A DNA stretch of 45,323 nucleotides from contig NZ_VMQU01000034.1 in NCBI RefSeq assembly GCF_007714205.1, positions 1 through 45,323 of the forward strand. Direction: 5' to 3'. Below are positions 36,098 to 44,816 of the stretch, one piece after another. The stretch's first letter is position 1. Each line of letters opens with the position of its first letter. Both the position numbers and the translations under genes were made by a program. The stretch is from Mycobacterium helveticum (GTDB lineage: Bacteria > Actinomycetota > Actinomycetes > Mycobacteriales > Mycobacteriaceae). Below the pieces are notes generated by a model. It was not told the DNA's origin. It did no database searches and saw only the letters and a program-made list of their open reading frames with translations.

Positions 36098-36840
36098 CAC
36101 TCGGGAGGTTACTATGCGCCGAGCTGTCTCGTGACGGTACTGCGAAATTTCTGTCGACAGCTCCCTGAACAGCCAAGACACGCCAGATTGTCGAGCTGCG
36201 CTTGTCGGCGAGGGGGACTGTTCAGCGGCCGTCGGAGCGACGAAGTACGACGGGCGATCGAGGAGCAGCGCTGCATCCGCCGAATACGACCTTCCTTGAC
36301 GCTCCCAAGGTGGGTGCTCGTTGCTGAGACGGAGCCATACGTTGGGTCTTGCTGGCAGATTGGGTTTCGCTAACAGGGTCTTGCGCGGGCTTCATGTCGC
36401 GCGCACCCAACAGCACAACCATGAAGCCGCCGGGCCGCGCGCGCTGATCGCTACCGCGGTCGCCCACGCTGCCGGCCCAAATGGCGATGAACCGCCCGGA
36501 CGACACCAAAAATGCGCGGCGGATGCCGCTGTCTGATCTGTGTTCGGAACACTCTGACAGATTCCCACGACGCCAGCCAGGAGTCTGGCCGCCAGACGGA
36601 ATCTGCACACCGAGCTCAACCCAGTCCTGAATTCGGCTGGCCGCCCGAGTACGGCGGCCACTTCGGCCGACGCGGCGCTGCGGCGCTTCGCTTGCAGCCG
36701 CACTCCGCGGCGAACCTTCGTCTGGGGTCTCAAAGGCCGCCGGCCAAGGAGGCTGTCTGCTCGCAGATCGTTACGATGCCCTCACGTGACGACATGGCCG
36801 ATGGCGACGGCACAGCACGCGTCTTAGCCACGGGACGAAA
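36098..36840. other. Gene-poor region between gap2 and a GT2 gene
   Basis: I see no credible gene in about 740 bp: the open frames are Arg/Ala/Ser-rich shadows without ribosome sites. There is a perfect 9-bp inverted repeat, GGCTTCATG (36388-36396) and CATGAAGCC (36420-36428). The promoters of both divergent flanking genes should be here. Confidence 0.6.
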
Positions 36841-37908
36841 ATGGAGCCCAGTGTGACTGACAGGACAGCAGCGAACGCCCCCAAAGTAAGCGTGGTAGCG
36901 ACCACTTACAACCAGGAGGCTTACGTCCGCCAAACTCTTGACAGCTTCGTGGCTCAGGAGACTGACTTTCCTGTGGAAATCATTGTCGCCGACGACGCGT
37001 CGACCGATGCCACGCCAGCAATAATCGGGGAGTACGCCGACCGCCACCCGGACTTGTTCCGGCCGATCTTCCGGTCTGAAAACCTGGGCCTTAACGCGAA
37101 CCTGATCGACGCCCTGTCATCTGCTCGTGGCGAGCACCTCGCCCTGTGCGAAGGCGATGATTACTGGGTCGATCCGCGAAAGCTCAGCAAACAGGTCACA
37201 TTCCTCGACGAGCATCCCGAGGTATCGGTGTGCTTCCATCCCGTGAGAGTGATCTGGGAAGACGGCCGGATCGACGATTCGGAATTCCCGCCGGTCGCCT
37301 GGCGCCGCGACCTGAGCGTGGACAAGCTGCTCAGGCGGAACTTCATTCAGACGAACTCTGTCATGTACCGCCGCCTCCCGAACTACGGCGACATCCCGGC
37401 CGATGTCATGCCGCTGGACTGGTACCTGCACGTGCGGCACGCGGTTCACGGCGGCATCGCCATGCTGCCGGAGACGATGGCCGTCTACCGTCGCCACCCT
37501 CATGGCATGTGGTACGACCTCGTCGTCGACCCACCAAAGTTCTGGGTGGCGCATGGTCTCGGGCATGCGGCGACGTTCGACGCGATGCTTGACCTGTTCC
37601 CCGACGACCTGATGCGCGAACAGATCGTCGCCGAGCAGGTTGACTTCATGCTCCGCCAGGTCGCCAAGGTCCCGGGACTGGAGGGTCGCGCCGCGTTACT
37701 GGAAACCGTCACACAACACCCACGGATTGCGATGCTGGCGCTTCAAACACGATATTCTACGCCCTGGCAGCGACTGAAAGCCACGTGGTACACGCACGGC
37801 GCCGATTCGCTGAGCCGAAGGGCGCTCGTGGATTCATACTCCCAGTTGATCGAACGCCTGAGGCGAGAAGCCAGGCGTCGCGTGCAGCCGCACGCCGACC
37901 CGCACTAA
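36841..37908 (+). CDS. GT2-family glycosyltransferase
   Basis: A 355-residue GT-A enzyme. VSVVATTYNQEAYVRQTLDSF opens the Rossmann-like domain, EIIVADDASTDAT binds the nucleotide, LALCEGDDYWVDPRKL holds the DxD-type metal site (about residue 100), and MPLDWYLHVRHAVHGG the catalytic acidic region. The C-terminal ~120 residues are helical and specific to this subfamily of bacterial surface-glycan transferases. ATG 36841 or GTG 36853 could start it; neither has a strong Shine-Dalgarno. It lies in the LOS-like locus and convergent with the next methyltransferase. Acceptor and sugar are unknown. Confidence 0.9.
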   Translation: MEPSVTDRTAANAPKVSVVATTYNQEAYVRQTLDSFVAQETDFPVEIIVADDASTDATPAIIGEYADRHPDLFRPIFRSENLGLNANLIDALSSARGEHLALCEGDDYWVDPRKLSKQVTFLDEHPEVSVCFHPVRVIWEDGRIDDSEFPPVAWRRDLSVDKLLRRNFIQTNSVMYRRLPNYGDIPADVMPLDWYLHVRHAVHGGIAMLPETMAVYRRHPHGMWYDLVVDPPKFWVAHGLGHAATFDAMLDLFPDDLMREQIVAEQVDFMLRQVAKVPGLEGRAALLETVTQHPRIAMLALQTRYSTPWQRLKATWYTHGADSLSRRALVDSYSQLIERLRREARRRVQPHADPH

Positions 37909-37929
37909 CCCAGTGCGCCAGGTCGACCG

Positions 37930-38748
37930 TCAGAGCGCGGCGGCCTCTGGCTTGTGCACCACATACAACAACGAATTGAGAGCTATGCCATGCCGCACGA
38001 ACGTCTGCTGGGTGAAAGTGCGCCAGCCGAGCGTAGAGAGTTCGAATCCGCTCTGCCGGATACGCGAACATAGCGTGACGCGGTCGTAGAGACGCACGTG
38101 GTCGCCTTGACAGAAACGACGCCAACGCTCCGCTTCATCGGTCACCGCGGGATCCTCGTCGAAGCAGCCGTCAGGCCCCACCGGCGTCATAACGATGCCG
38201 CACCCACCGGGCGCCAGTATCCGGTAAAGCTCGTTGAGTGCGCGGCCGTCGTCAGAGACGTGCTCGAGGATGTGGGAGCAGACGAAGAAGTCGAACGAGC
38301 CGTCCGCGTACATCTGCATGTCCATGATGTCAACGACGTCATCGACGCCGGTCATCATGAGATCCGCGGTGCGGTACTGGAAGTCGGCGCGGCTGCGCAG
38401 GTACGCGGACAGGGGCGCTGATGGCGCAAATTCGAGCACCCGGCGGATGCCGTCGGGTCGGAGGAACTGGTCAACGTAGAGCTTGTAAAGCCGATCTCGA
38501 TCAATTGAACCGCATACCGGACAGAGGAACCGGCGGTGGTTCAGGGTCTCGAAGTCGTCGATGGAGTAGCGAAAACCATGCCGGTCCAGCATGTCTCGCA
38601 GGTCAGGATGCCTCCCGAAGCGGACCCAGTACCCGCACAGGTTGCACTGATGGAGGCCCACGTAGCACACGCCGCGGCCGAGGCGCGCGGCGCGACGGAG
38701 GACGGCGCCGGCGCGAGTACGGGTGTCCAGGTTCAGCATGCGTCTCAT
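37930..38748 (-). CDS. SAM-dependent methyltransferase with N-terminal zinc ribbon
   Basis: A 272-residue protein. The N-terminus carries two Cys pairs, CNLCGYW (about residue 35) and CPVCGS (about residue 76), which can form a zinc ribbon. The methyltransferase domain follows: a degenerate motif I (VLEFAPSAPL), DIMDMQMYADGSFDFFVCSHILEHVSDD (motif IV with the ILEH signature) and LYRILAPGGCGIVMTP. The ILEH type is common in glycan O-methyltransferases, so it may methylate a sugar of the locus product. The ATG at 38748 is preceded by a 10-bp AT-rich palindrome (38763-38772). Confidence 0.88.
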   Translation of the reverse strand: MRRMLNLDTRTRAGAVLRRAARLGRGVCYVGLHQCNLCGYWVRFGRHPDLRDMLDRHGFRYSIDDFETLNHRRFLCPVCGSIDRDRLYKLYVDQFLRPDGIRRVLEFAPSAPLSAYLRSRADFQYRTADLMMTGVDDVVDIMDMQMYADGSFDFFVCSHILEHVSDDGRALNELYRILAPGGCGIVMTPVGPDGCFDEDPAVTDEAERWRRFCQGDHVRLYDRVTLCSRIRQSGFELSTLGWRTFTQQTFVRHGIALNSLLYVVHKPEAAAL

Positions 38749-38762
38749 TCAACAACAGACCA

Positions 38763-38772
38763 CCAAAATTGG
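38763..38772. promoter_or_regulatory. AT-rich palindrome upstream of the zinc-ribbon methyltransferase
   Basis: CCAAAATTGG is a perfect 10-bp palindrome 14 bp before the ATG. It is a candidate operator; chance cannot be excluded. Confidence 0.25.
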
Positions 38773-38930
38773 CACAATCGCCGCTTGGAGGCTTCCAATC
38801 TGGCAGTTGGGAGTAGCCGAATACGCTCATCGGGCGTGGCGGTAGTGCACGGCCGTATCAGGTTGTTGACGATCTGTGGCCCCTGTGATGCCGAAGCGTC
38901 GAGAGCCACTCCGCCGCGGTTCAGATAACA

Positions 38931-38948
38931 CGCCGAGCTACTTCGGCG
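38931..38948 (-). terminator. Hairpin just after the AT-rich methyltransferase gene
   Basis: CGCCGA and TCGGCG pair with a 6-nt loop, starting 1 nt after the TAA at 38950. On the minus strand it is followed by TGTTATCT, only weakly U-rich. It is a possible terminator. Confidence 0.45.
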
Positions 38949-38949
38949 G

Positions 38950-39807
38950 TTATGGTGAACTGTAGGTCTTGATACCGATGAAAGTCCCCCGAAGATTTGC
39001 TTGATAGGCCCCCCCGACCAAACATTCTGCAATGTTTGGTCGCAAATTACCATATTCTTCCATCACGAGGTCAAAGCCAGCGTCCCGAATCGCCTGAAGT
39101 AAGTGTTCGCGTTGAACCCAGAAAGACCGGCGATTGTCCCACGACGACCATTTCGCAGTTTCCCTCTTGTCGAATGATCGCTCGTTGGAGAATTCCGTAT
39201 ACCACCTTCCAGGAAGGCCCTCATTTTCGCTGGGCGGCGAAAGCGAGTACTTCGTGGACTCGGGCCTTCTCAGTAGCTTGTCTGTCAACATATTCGTCGG
39301 CAACCTAAATCTCCTATCGTTCCGGCTGATAAGAGAAAAATGTGTCTGCAGAATCAGAAGCTTTTTCGTTACAGCTGAAAGCGTTTCCAGGTACTTCTTA
39401 GGGCGATCAAGGTGATACAGCAGACCACAGCAGAAAACAGCATCGAAAGTGCCGTGCTCGGCTATATTCAAGGCGTTATCTTGGATAAACGCCAAGTTCG
39501 GCAAGTCAGTCTTTGACTTGACATAGTTGCACGCCGCGATATTCAATTCACGCACCTCAATACCAAGAACCTGGAACCCCATGCGTGCGAACTCAACAGC
39601 GAACCCACCTTCCAAGCAACCCACATCGGCCAAGCGGAGTCGACTTTTATCCCCAGGGAAGACGGTTTCCAGGATTCCGCGCGCCGATATGAACCACGGA
39701 TGATCTACCATTGAAGTGGCTGAATCGGGTTTCGTGAAAGTTCCGTCGTCGAGGCGAATGTTGTGCGCGGTGAATTCCAACGAGTTTTCAGATTTTCCCG
39801 ATACCAC
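38950..39807 (-). CDS. SAM-dependent methyltransferase, AT-rich (likely acquired)
   Basis: A 285-residue class I methyltransferase of the FkbM/methyltransf_23-like kind. Motif I is LADVGCLEGGFAVEFA, the acidic loop VLGIEVRELNIAACNY, then AFIQDNALNIAEHGTFDAVFCCGLLYHLDRPKKYL (motif IV with a YHLDRP signature, often seen with glycan loci). Base composition and codon choice (AAA, GAA, AAT, TTT) are clearly more AT-rich than in all neighbours, which points to horizontal transfer. The GTG at 39807 has AAAGGA 6 nt upstream, so I prefer it to the ATG at 39840. Confidence 0.88.
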   Translation of the reverse strand: MVSGKSENSLEFTAHNIRLDDGTFTKPDSATSMVDHPWFISARGILETVFPGDKSRLRLADVGCLEGGFAVEFARMGFQVLGIEVRELNIAACNYVKSKTDLPNLAFIQDNALNIAEHGTFDAVFCCGLLYHLDRPKKYLETLSAVTKKLLILQTHFSLISRNDRRFRLPTNMLTDKLLRRPESTKYSLSPPSENEGLPGRWYTEFSNERSFDKRETAKWSSWDNRRSFWVQREHLLQAIRDAGFDLVMEEYGNLRPNIAECLVGGAYQANLRGTFIGIKTYSSP

Positions 39808-40118
39808 GCTTAATCCTTTCGTGTGTTTGCACACTTCCAAAGTAGGGCCTCCGACGAGCTTTGTTCAATACCTACCGTCGAGCTGCAACACTACAAAGAC
39901 CATCCCTGCGTGCAGCTTAGGAATCACAACCCTACCGCGCACGCGAAAAGTCGAAAAGGCGGGCCGGGCGGGGTCTGCGATCGGCTACCGCACGATGGCT
40001 GCTCCCGGCCTCGACGTCGATGGGGTCTAGGCGGCTGGTGTTTTTGCGCGGAGTTGACGCGATAGTCGGGTGCGGTGGGCGACAGTGGTTGGGACGCACC
40101 TCGTGGATACATGGCCCG
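39808..40118. other. Intergenic region between the AT-rich methyltransferase and the membrane glycosyltransferase
   Basis: No gene is seen in about 310 bp. A 14-nt inverted repeat, GTGTG-TTTG-CACAC (39821-39834), lies just upstream of the methyltransferase ribosome site and could be an operator. The rest returns to GC-rich composition toward 40000 and may contain remnants of lost sequence. Confidence 0.5.
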
Positions 40119-42038
40119 TCACGGGGACGTCTCTGAGAAATTAGGCTGCGTTAGGCTCCCAGGAACTTCGACGCTGCCCCCTACCGGAGGCGGGACAAAC
40201 CGGACGAGGCGGCCGTGACGCCAGATCACGAATGCGAGGCCGGGGCTATCGAGAGGGACATCGACCGTCACGTCAAGGGATGTCGGCAGACGACCCTCGA
40301 CGGTGCGGACGGTCACCGCAGCACCGGTGAGTTCCACGCGGTGACCAACTCGGGGGGACACGCGGAGCGAATCCCACGCTTTATTGCGTCCACGTGCACC
40401 GCCGACAATGTCGAGCCGGAAGCTGGCCACACCGGTGCGGGTAAAGCGAAGGTCGCTGTCGCTGATAGATAAGATATGCCAGCCACTCAACGCCCGCGGC
40501 TGGAGCGCCTGAGCGACCGTACCGGCGTAGAACGGTTGCATGTCTGGGGCCGCCAGAACGATCACATGCTGGGTTGCCGAATGATCGAACTCGGCCCCGA
40601 CGAAGGCATCGCGTTCCTCGCGAGCACTATCGGCGAGTTGCGTGGTGGCCACCACGAACACCAGCGGGGCCAGGACGAGGTGTACCCCAACGAGAAACGA
40701 CCGTCCAGCGCGCAGTGCCGATTTCGGGCGTGCGGTGGCGAGGTGCCGGCTGCCGCCGTAGATCAAGATGGCGACCAACAACGCGCTCGCGATGCTCGGG
40801 AGCAGCATCAGCCGCGCACTGGGAGGACCAGCTGTCAGCACCAACGAGAACACCGCTCCCGGGAGCAACCACCGCAGCGCGGCTTTCTCCGCATCGCAAA
40901 TAGCTGGCCGCGCGAGCCGATAGAGCGCAAACGCAATAAGCGCGGCGCCAAATCCAAGCACAATAAAAAGCGCCGTCGGAACCGCCGGGGCCGCCTCGGG
41001 AATCCCCGACAACGCGATACCCACCAGCATGGGGACCCGCTGAGCGGCGGCACGCAAGAAACCGATTGGTTCTTTGGTGGGATCGAAATATGCTCCGCCG
41101 CGTGAACCAAAGCCGAAGAGGGTATAGACGCCTAGATAAACCGCGGTGATCGCAATTACCGGCATGCTCGAGAGCAGGCGAGAGCGGGGCGACGACCGTT
41201 CGGGCCGTGCCGGGCCGAACGCGTCAAAAGCCAGCCAGTAAACAACAGCGCCCACACCCGCCTCGCTGCCGAGCAAGGCCACCATGACGCCGAACGGGCC
41301 CAGCCAGAATCCCGGCTTCCAACCGTCGCGAACGAACCGCACGTGGGCGGCGAGACCGAGCACCGCCGGGATGGCCGCGACCACGAAGTGGCGGGACGAG
41401 ATCCAGTCGGCGGGCATCACATGATGCGGGTCAACGGCAAAGAGCAGCGTTGCCAGCGTCGCCGTCACCGCCGACGGTCCTGGCCGGCGCACGCCGAGAG
41501 CGACGCGGAAAAACAGGCCTACGCACAGCACAAGTCCGACGTAGAGCAATACCGAGGTGATGTGGTAGCCCACCGCGTGGTAACGCCAAAGACTGTGATC
41601 GAGAGCAAATATGAGACTCGTCAGCGGCCGGCAGAAGTGCATCGTCGAACCGGGATCGCTGAACCACGGAGCCGGCCCGTCCCGAATCTGGCGTTCGACC
41701 TCGGTGCGGTCGGAAGCAAAATGATAAAGGTCGAGCGGAGACCGGTGCGCCAGAGACGGCACCTTATGCTCGATTTCGACGATCAAACTGTAATCATCCG
41801 CGTAAAAGCCGATCCACAACGTGGGCACGACGGCCAGTGCCGCCAGCACGACGATCGCGCCAAAAGCTTGCGGGTGCCCAAACAGGTTGAGAAAACGGAT
41901 AAATCGGCCAGAGGGCCCCGCAGCGGCCAACGCAGGACCCGAGCCCGAGGAACTCTGGCGTTCCTGGTCAGTCGGCGCCGATACGCGTCCCCCGACTCTC
42001 AACCCTGCGCGCCGACGTAGCCCGAGGAGGCGGTTCAC
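40119..42038 (-). CDS. Polytopic membrane protein, GT-C-like glycosyltransferase candidate
   Basis: A 639-residue protein with about ten or more membrane helices and a C-terminal ~180-residue soluble domain (from about HVIVLAAPDMQPFY). After the first helix the sequence IGFYADDYSLIVE has the Asp-Asp pair in a loop, as in GT-C enzymes that use polyprenyl-phosphate sugars. PHHVMPADWISSRHFV is another conserved-looking loop. It may add a sugar on the outer face of the membrane. H37Rv has large membrane proteins in its LOS-equivalent region, but I cannot assign orthology. The GTG at 42038 has GGGGGAGAA directly upstream; an ATG at 42152 is in frame without one. Confidence 0.8.
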   Translation of the reverse strand: MNRLLGLRRRAGLRVGGRVSAPTDQERQSSSGSGPALAAAGPSGRFIRFLNLFGHPQAFGAIVVLAALAVVPTLWIGFYADDYSLIVEIEHKVPSLAHRSPLDLYHFASDRTEVERQIRDGPAPWFSDPGSTMHFCRPLTSLIFALDHSLWRYHAVGYHITSVLLYVGLVLCVGLFFRVALGVRRPGPSAVTATLATLLFAVDPHHVMPADWISSRHFVVAAIPAVLGLAAHVRFVRDGWKPGFWLGPFGVMVALLGSEAGVGAVVYWLAFDAFGPARPERSSPRSRLLSSMPVIAITAVYLGVYTLFGFGSRGGAYFDPTKEPIGFLRAAAQRVPMLVGIALSGIPEAAPAVPTALFIVLGFGAALIAFALYRLARPAICDAEKAALRWLLPGAVFSLVLTAGPPSARLMLLPSIASALLVAILIYGGSRHLATARPKSALRAGRSFLVGVHLVLAPLVFVVATTQLADSAREERDAFVGAEFDHSATQHVIVLAAPDMQPFYAGTVAQALQPRALSGWHILSISDSDLRFTRTGVASFRLDIVGGARGRNKAWDSLRVSPRVGHRVELTGAAVTVRTVEGRLPTSLDVTVDVPLDSPGLAFVIWRHGRLVRFVPPPVGGSVEVPGSLTQPNFSETSP

Positions 42039-42269
42039 TTCTCCCCCTCTTTCTGCCGCAATCACCGGGATCACGACGGACCCCCACCACAGTCGCCAGG
42101 AAGCGTACTGCGAACCGCCTCTTTCTCGGACCCGAATCGGCAAACTCTTCATCCACCCGCGAGCAACTGTCGAACGGTCGATCCGTGCACCGGCCCTGGC
42201 GACCGATCCCCCGGGCCATGATCGCGACCCGGCCGCTCGTCACGCCCCGGCCAGTGCGAGGGTGAAGCG

Positions 42270-42482
42270 ATGAACAATCACACCTACCGCGTGATCGAGA
42301 TAGTCGGAAGTTCACCCGAGGGCGTCGACGCGGCTATCCGCAGCGGCCTGGCGCGAGCTGCGCAGACGATACGCAACCTGGATTGGTTCGAAGTGGAGTC
42401 GATTCGTGGCCACCTGGAGGACGAAGCCGTCGGCCACTACCAGGTGACCATGAAAGTAGGCTTCCACCTGGAAGACTCGTAG
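42270..42482 (+). CDS. Dodecin (flavin-binding)
   Basis: A 70-residue protein of the dodecin family, which forms hollow dodecamers that store or buffer FMN and related flavins. The sequence VIEIVGSSPEGVDAAIRSGLARAAQTIRNLDWFEV contains the conserved region with the flavin-stacking Trp (LDWFEV), and HYQVTMKVGFHLE forms the last strand. The ATG at 42270 is preceded by GAGGGTGAAGC. Full length for the family. H37Rv has a dodecin (Rv1498A) near the edge of its LOS-equivalent region, which fits this as the right border of the locus. Confidence 0.95.
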   Translation: MNNHTYRVIEIVGSSPEGVDAAIRSGLARAAQTIRNLDWFEVESIRGHLEDEAVGHYQVTMKVGFHLEDS

Positions 42483-42488
42483 ACCCGA

Positions 42489-44198
42489 TCAAGGCAGCGG
42501 TCGGCGACGGTCCCGGCCAACCCGCGAGCCGCCTCGGCTACCGTACCGGCGGAGCGAACCGTCGCGACAGGGCCGCGACGAGCTCCACCGGGCCGGCTCG
42601 TCGTCGAGCAACGCGATCAGCCCGTCCCGCTCGCCCGGTGACACCGGCTCCATCCCACCGAATACCTGCATCGTCTCCCCCACGGGAACGACGCGGGCGC
42701 AATAGTATTCGCCCACCCGCACCCGCGCGCTGGCGGTGCGCTCGCGCACCTCGCGCACGTCGCCGGTGCGCACGTCGCGCAGCGTGAATCCCTGGCCGGG
42801 TGACACGTCGAGCACCTCGTGCACCGAACGCCGCACCAGCAGCCACTGCTCGGCCAGCGCGCGCTCGTCGTCGGGCAAGAGGAACCCGCGCGTGTCGAGG
42901 AACTCGGCGAACGCCCCGCCCTCGAAGAGCACCGCATCGCAGACCAGCGGATCGCCGAACGCGGCGACGAGCGCCTCGGAGGAGTCCCCGTACCGCGCCC
43001 GGGCCTCGGCGGCGTCGACGAACACGGACCCGAACGGGCTGTCGATGAGATCGGTGGCGGCCTTCTGGTACAGCCACGCGGCCCGCTGCTCGAGCGGCAA
43101 CTGCTCGCGGTTGAGGTGGCACGCCTTGTATTTGCGGCCCGACCCGCACCAGCAGCGCTCGTTGCGGCCCAGGCCGGCACGGAGCGCCGGGCGGAACCGC
43201 TCGAACAGCTGCACCAAGTCGTCGTCGTCGGGCGCCCCCGCGCGGCGCAGCAGCGCCAGGCCGCGCTCGGCGTCGCCGCGGTCGCCGGCATAGCGGGCCA
43301 ACGACAGCAGGGTCAGCGGCCACGACGGGTCCAGCGATTCGGCGGCATGCAGCGTCGCTTCCGCTTCCTCGCAGTCGCCGAGCGCCTCGAGCGCCTTGGC
43401 CCGCATCCAGCGCAACGCCGGCCGCGCCGCGCGCGACGCCAGCGGCTCCGCCGTCCCGGCGAAAACACCCAGCGCGGCGGCGGATTGGTCGTCGTGCACG
43501 TGCATCTCGTCCAGCGCGGCCGCCGCCACGGCGGGCTCGGCCAGCGGCTGCAGCGCGGCGGCGGCGATCTCCTTGTCGAGGTCCAATGCCACCTCGTCAT
43601 CCGCGGGCGGCGCGGTCTCCGCGCTCTGCATGGCCTCGACCAGATCGAGGGTCTGCTCGTAGATCCCCACGACGGCCAGCACAGCCAGGGCCTCGTCGTC
43701 GTCGAGCTCGTAGCGCTCTTTGATCGACTCGATCCGGGCGTTCAGTCGCCACTCGGCGAAATCGAAACCGGCACAGGCGATCCAGTCGCCCTCACAGGCC
43801 AGCCCGCTCGCCGCGAGCAGCTCACCCAACGGCGCCGCCGGCTCCCGGAACAGTCCCTCGTCGTCGGCACACACCGTCCACACCGCGTTGTCGAGCATCT
43901 CGGGCCGCTGGGGCTGCTCCTCGAGCAGGGCGGCCAACGCCGCGCCGACATCACAGGGAGCCGGCTGTGCCACCGTCGTGACCTCGAACCCGCACGCGGT
44001 GACCCGCAACCCGAGGACATCGCCGGCCTCGACGCCGAGCCCGGCCAGGTAACCGGGCGGCAACAGCAACGCGCCCTCGCTGCCATCGCCGCGCGCGGGC
44101 ACCCCGCGCGCGGCAAGGACCTCCGCGTCGAACTGCGCGAGAACGTCGCCGATCGGGGAGCCGTCGGCCAGGCGCCGATAGGTGTCCAACTCGGCCAC
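42489..44198 (-). CDS. SEC-C zinc-motif protein with TPR-like repeats; frameshifted C-terminus
   Basis: A 569-residue cytosolic protein of unknown function. The N-terminal ~130 residues look like a small beta/alpha module, followed by helical TPR-like repeats (MRAKALEALGDCEEAEATLHAAESLDPSWPLTLLSLARYAG) and a SEC-C zinc motif, RCWCGSGRKYKACH, around residue 350. The last ~35 residues (from about 42595 down) are an abnormal Arg/Ser-rich tail. One base out of frame the sequence continues as PVELVAALSRRFAPPV and stops at 42538, which looks like the natural end. An indel in the CCGGCCCGG run is the likely cause, either real or a sequencing error. The GTG start at 44198 follows no clear Shine-Dalgarno. 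Confidence 0.8.
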   Translation of the reverse strand: MAELDTYRRLADGSPIGDVLAQFDAEVLAARGVPARGDGSEGALLLPPGYLAGLGVEAGDVLGLRVTACGFEVTTVAQPAPCDVGAALAALLEEQPQRPEMLDNAVWTVCADDEGLFREPAAPLGELLAASGLACEGDWIACAGFDFAEWRLNARIESIKERYELDDDEALAVLAVVGIYEQTLDLVEAMQSAETAPPADDEVALDLDKEIAAAALQPLAEPAVAAAALDEMHVHDDQSAAALGVFAGTAEPLASRAARPALRWMRAKALEALGDCEEAEATLHAAESLDPSWPLTLLSLARYAGDRGDAERGLALLRRAGAPDDDDLVQLFERFRPALRAGLGRNERCWCGSGRKYKACHLNREQLPLEQRAAWLYQKAATDLIDSPFGSVFVDAAEARARYGDSSEALVAAFGDPLVCDAVLFEGGAFAEFLDTRGFLLPDDERALAEQWLLVRRSVHEVLDVSPGQGFTLRDVRTGDVREVRERTASARVRVGEYYCARVVPVGETMQVFGGMEPVSPGERDGLIALLDDEPARWSSSRPCRDGSLRRYGSRGGSRVGRDRRRPLP

Positions 44199-44267
44199 TC
44201 TACGCCCGCGTCAGCGCGTCGGCGTCCTTGATGAGCACAGCAGGTGCAGCGGGCGCGCAGACCCAAG

Positions 44268-44552
44268 TCATCGTCGGCGGTACACCGACGCTCGATGCTG
44301 AATCCCGTGCACGATGACGATCTTGGCTGTGTCATCGATGCTGTAAATGATCCGATAGTCGCCTTGTCGCGCCGAGAACAAGCCGGCGAGTTCGCCGACG
44401 AGGGTCTTGCCGAGCCGGCGCGGGTTTTCGCGGATCGGGCCATGTAGGGTGGCCAGCGCCGCGTCGCGGATCTTGGTAGGGAGACGGTTCAGGTGACGGA
44501 GTCCCTCAGCAGTGATGCGTAGATCGTATGGGTCCGCGGACGGAGAACTCAC
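44268..44552 (-). CDS. RelE/ParE-superfamily toxin
   Basis: A 94-residue toxin of the RelE fold, expected to cleave mRNA at the ribosome when freed from its antitoxin. Marks are LRITAEGLRHLNRLP at the N-terminus and LFSARQGDYRIIYSIDD with the conserved Arg-Tyr-Arg pattern, ending VIVHGIQHRASVYRR. It overlaps the antitoxin gene by 4 bp (ATGA), the standard coupling of such pairs. It resembles the RelG/RelE2 group of mycobacteria. Activity is not proven by sequence, but catalytic basic residues are kept. Confidence 0.9.
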   Translation of the reverse strand: MSSPSADPYDLRITAEGLRHLNRLPTKIRDAALATLHGPIRENPRRLGKTLVGELAGLFSARQGDYRIIYSIDDTAKIVIVHGIQHRASVYRRR

Positions 44553-44800
44553 GCAGACGGCAAAGGCAGCGAACTACCCTGAGCAGCCTCTTCCTGCGAC
44601 CGCTTCAGCGAGGCGACAAGCTCGGGGTCCCGCAGGATGTCGAGTGTCTCTTCGAGTGCGTCGAGGTCGTCGGGGCTCATCAGTACGAATGACGGCCGTC
44701 CGTTGCGTGTGACGAGGACACGCGCGTGTTCAAGTTCGACGCGTTCGGCCAGTTCGGACAGGTGGGCCTTCGCTTCGGAGAACGGCACAACTTCGGCCAT
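44549..44800 (-). CDS. Phd/YefM-family antitoxin
   Basis: An 83-residue antitoxin, first gene of the pair. The N-terminal part VVPFSEAKAHLSELAERVELEHARVLVTRNGRPSFVLMSPDDLDALEETL is the Phd/YefM DNA-binding and dimer domain; the C-terminal 25 residues are the toxin-neutralising tail. A near-palindrome upstream (44803-44816) is the likely autoregulatory site. Confidence 0.92.
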   Translation of the reverse strand: MAEVVPFSEAKAHLSELAERVELEHARVLVTRNGRPSFVLMSPDDLDALEETLDILRDPELVASLKRSQEEAAQGSSLPLPSA

Positions 44801-44802
44801 AG

Positions 44803-44816
44803 GTCAATATTCTGAC
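44803..44816. promoter_or_regulatory. Probable operator of the toxin-antitoxin pair
   Basis: GTCAATATTCTGAC is a near-palindrome (GTCA/TGAC around AATATT), 2 bp before the antitoxin start. Phd/YefM antitoxins usually repress their own promoter at such sites. Confidence 0.45.

Noticed and set aside
36222..36733. Two overlapping minus-strand open frames in the gap before the GT2 gene
   Set aside because: No ribosome site, no motif, biased composition; treated as non-coding.
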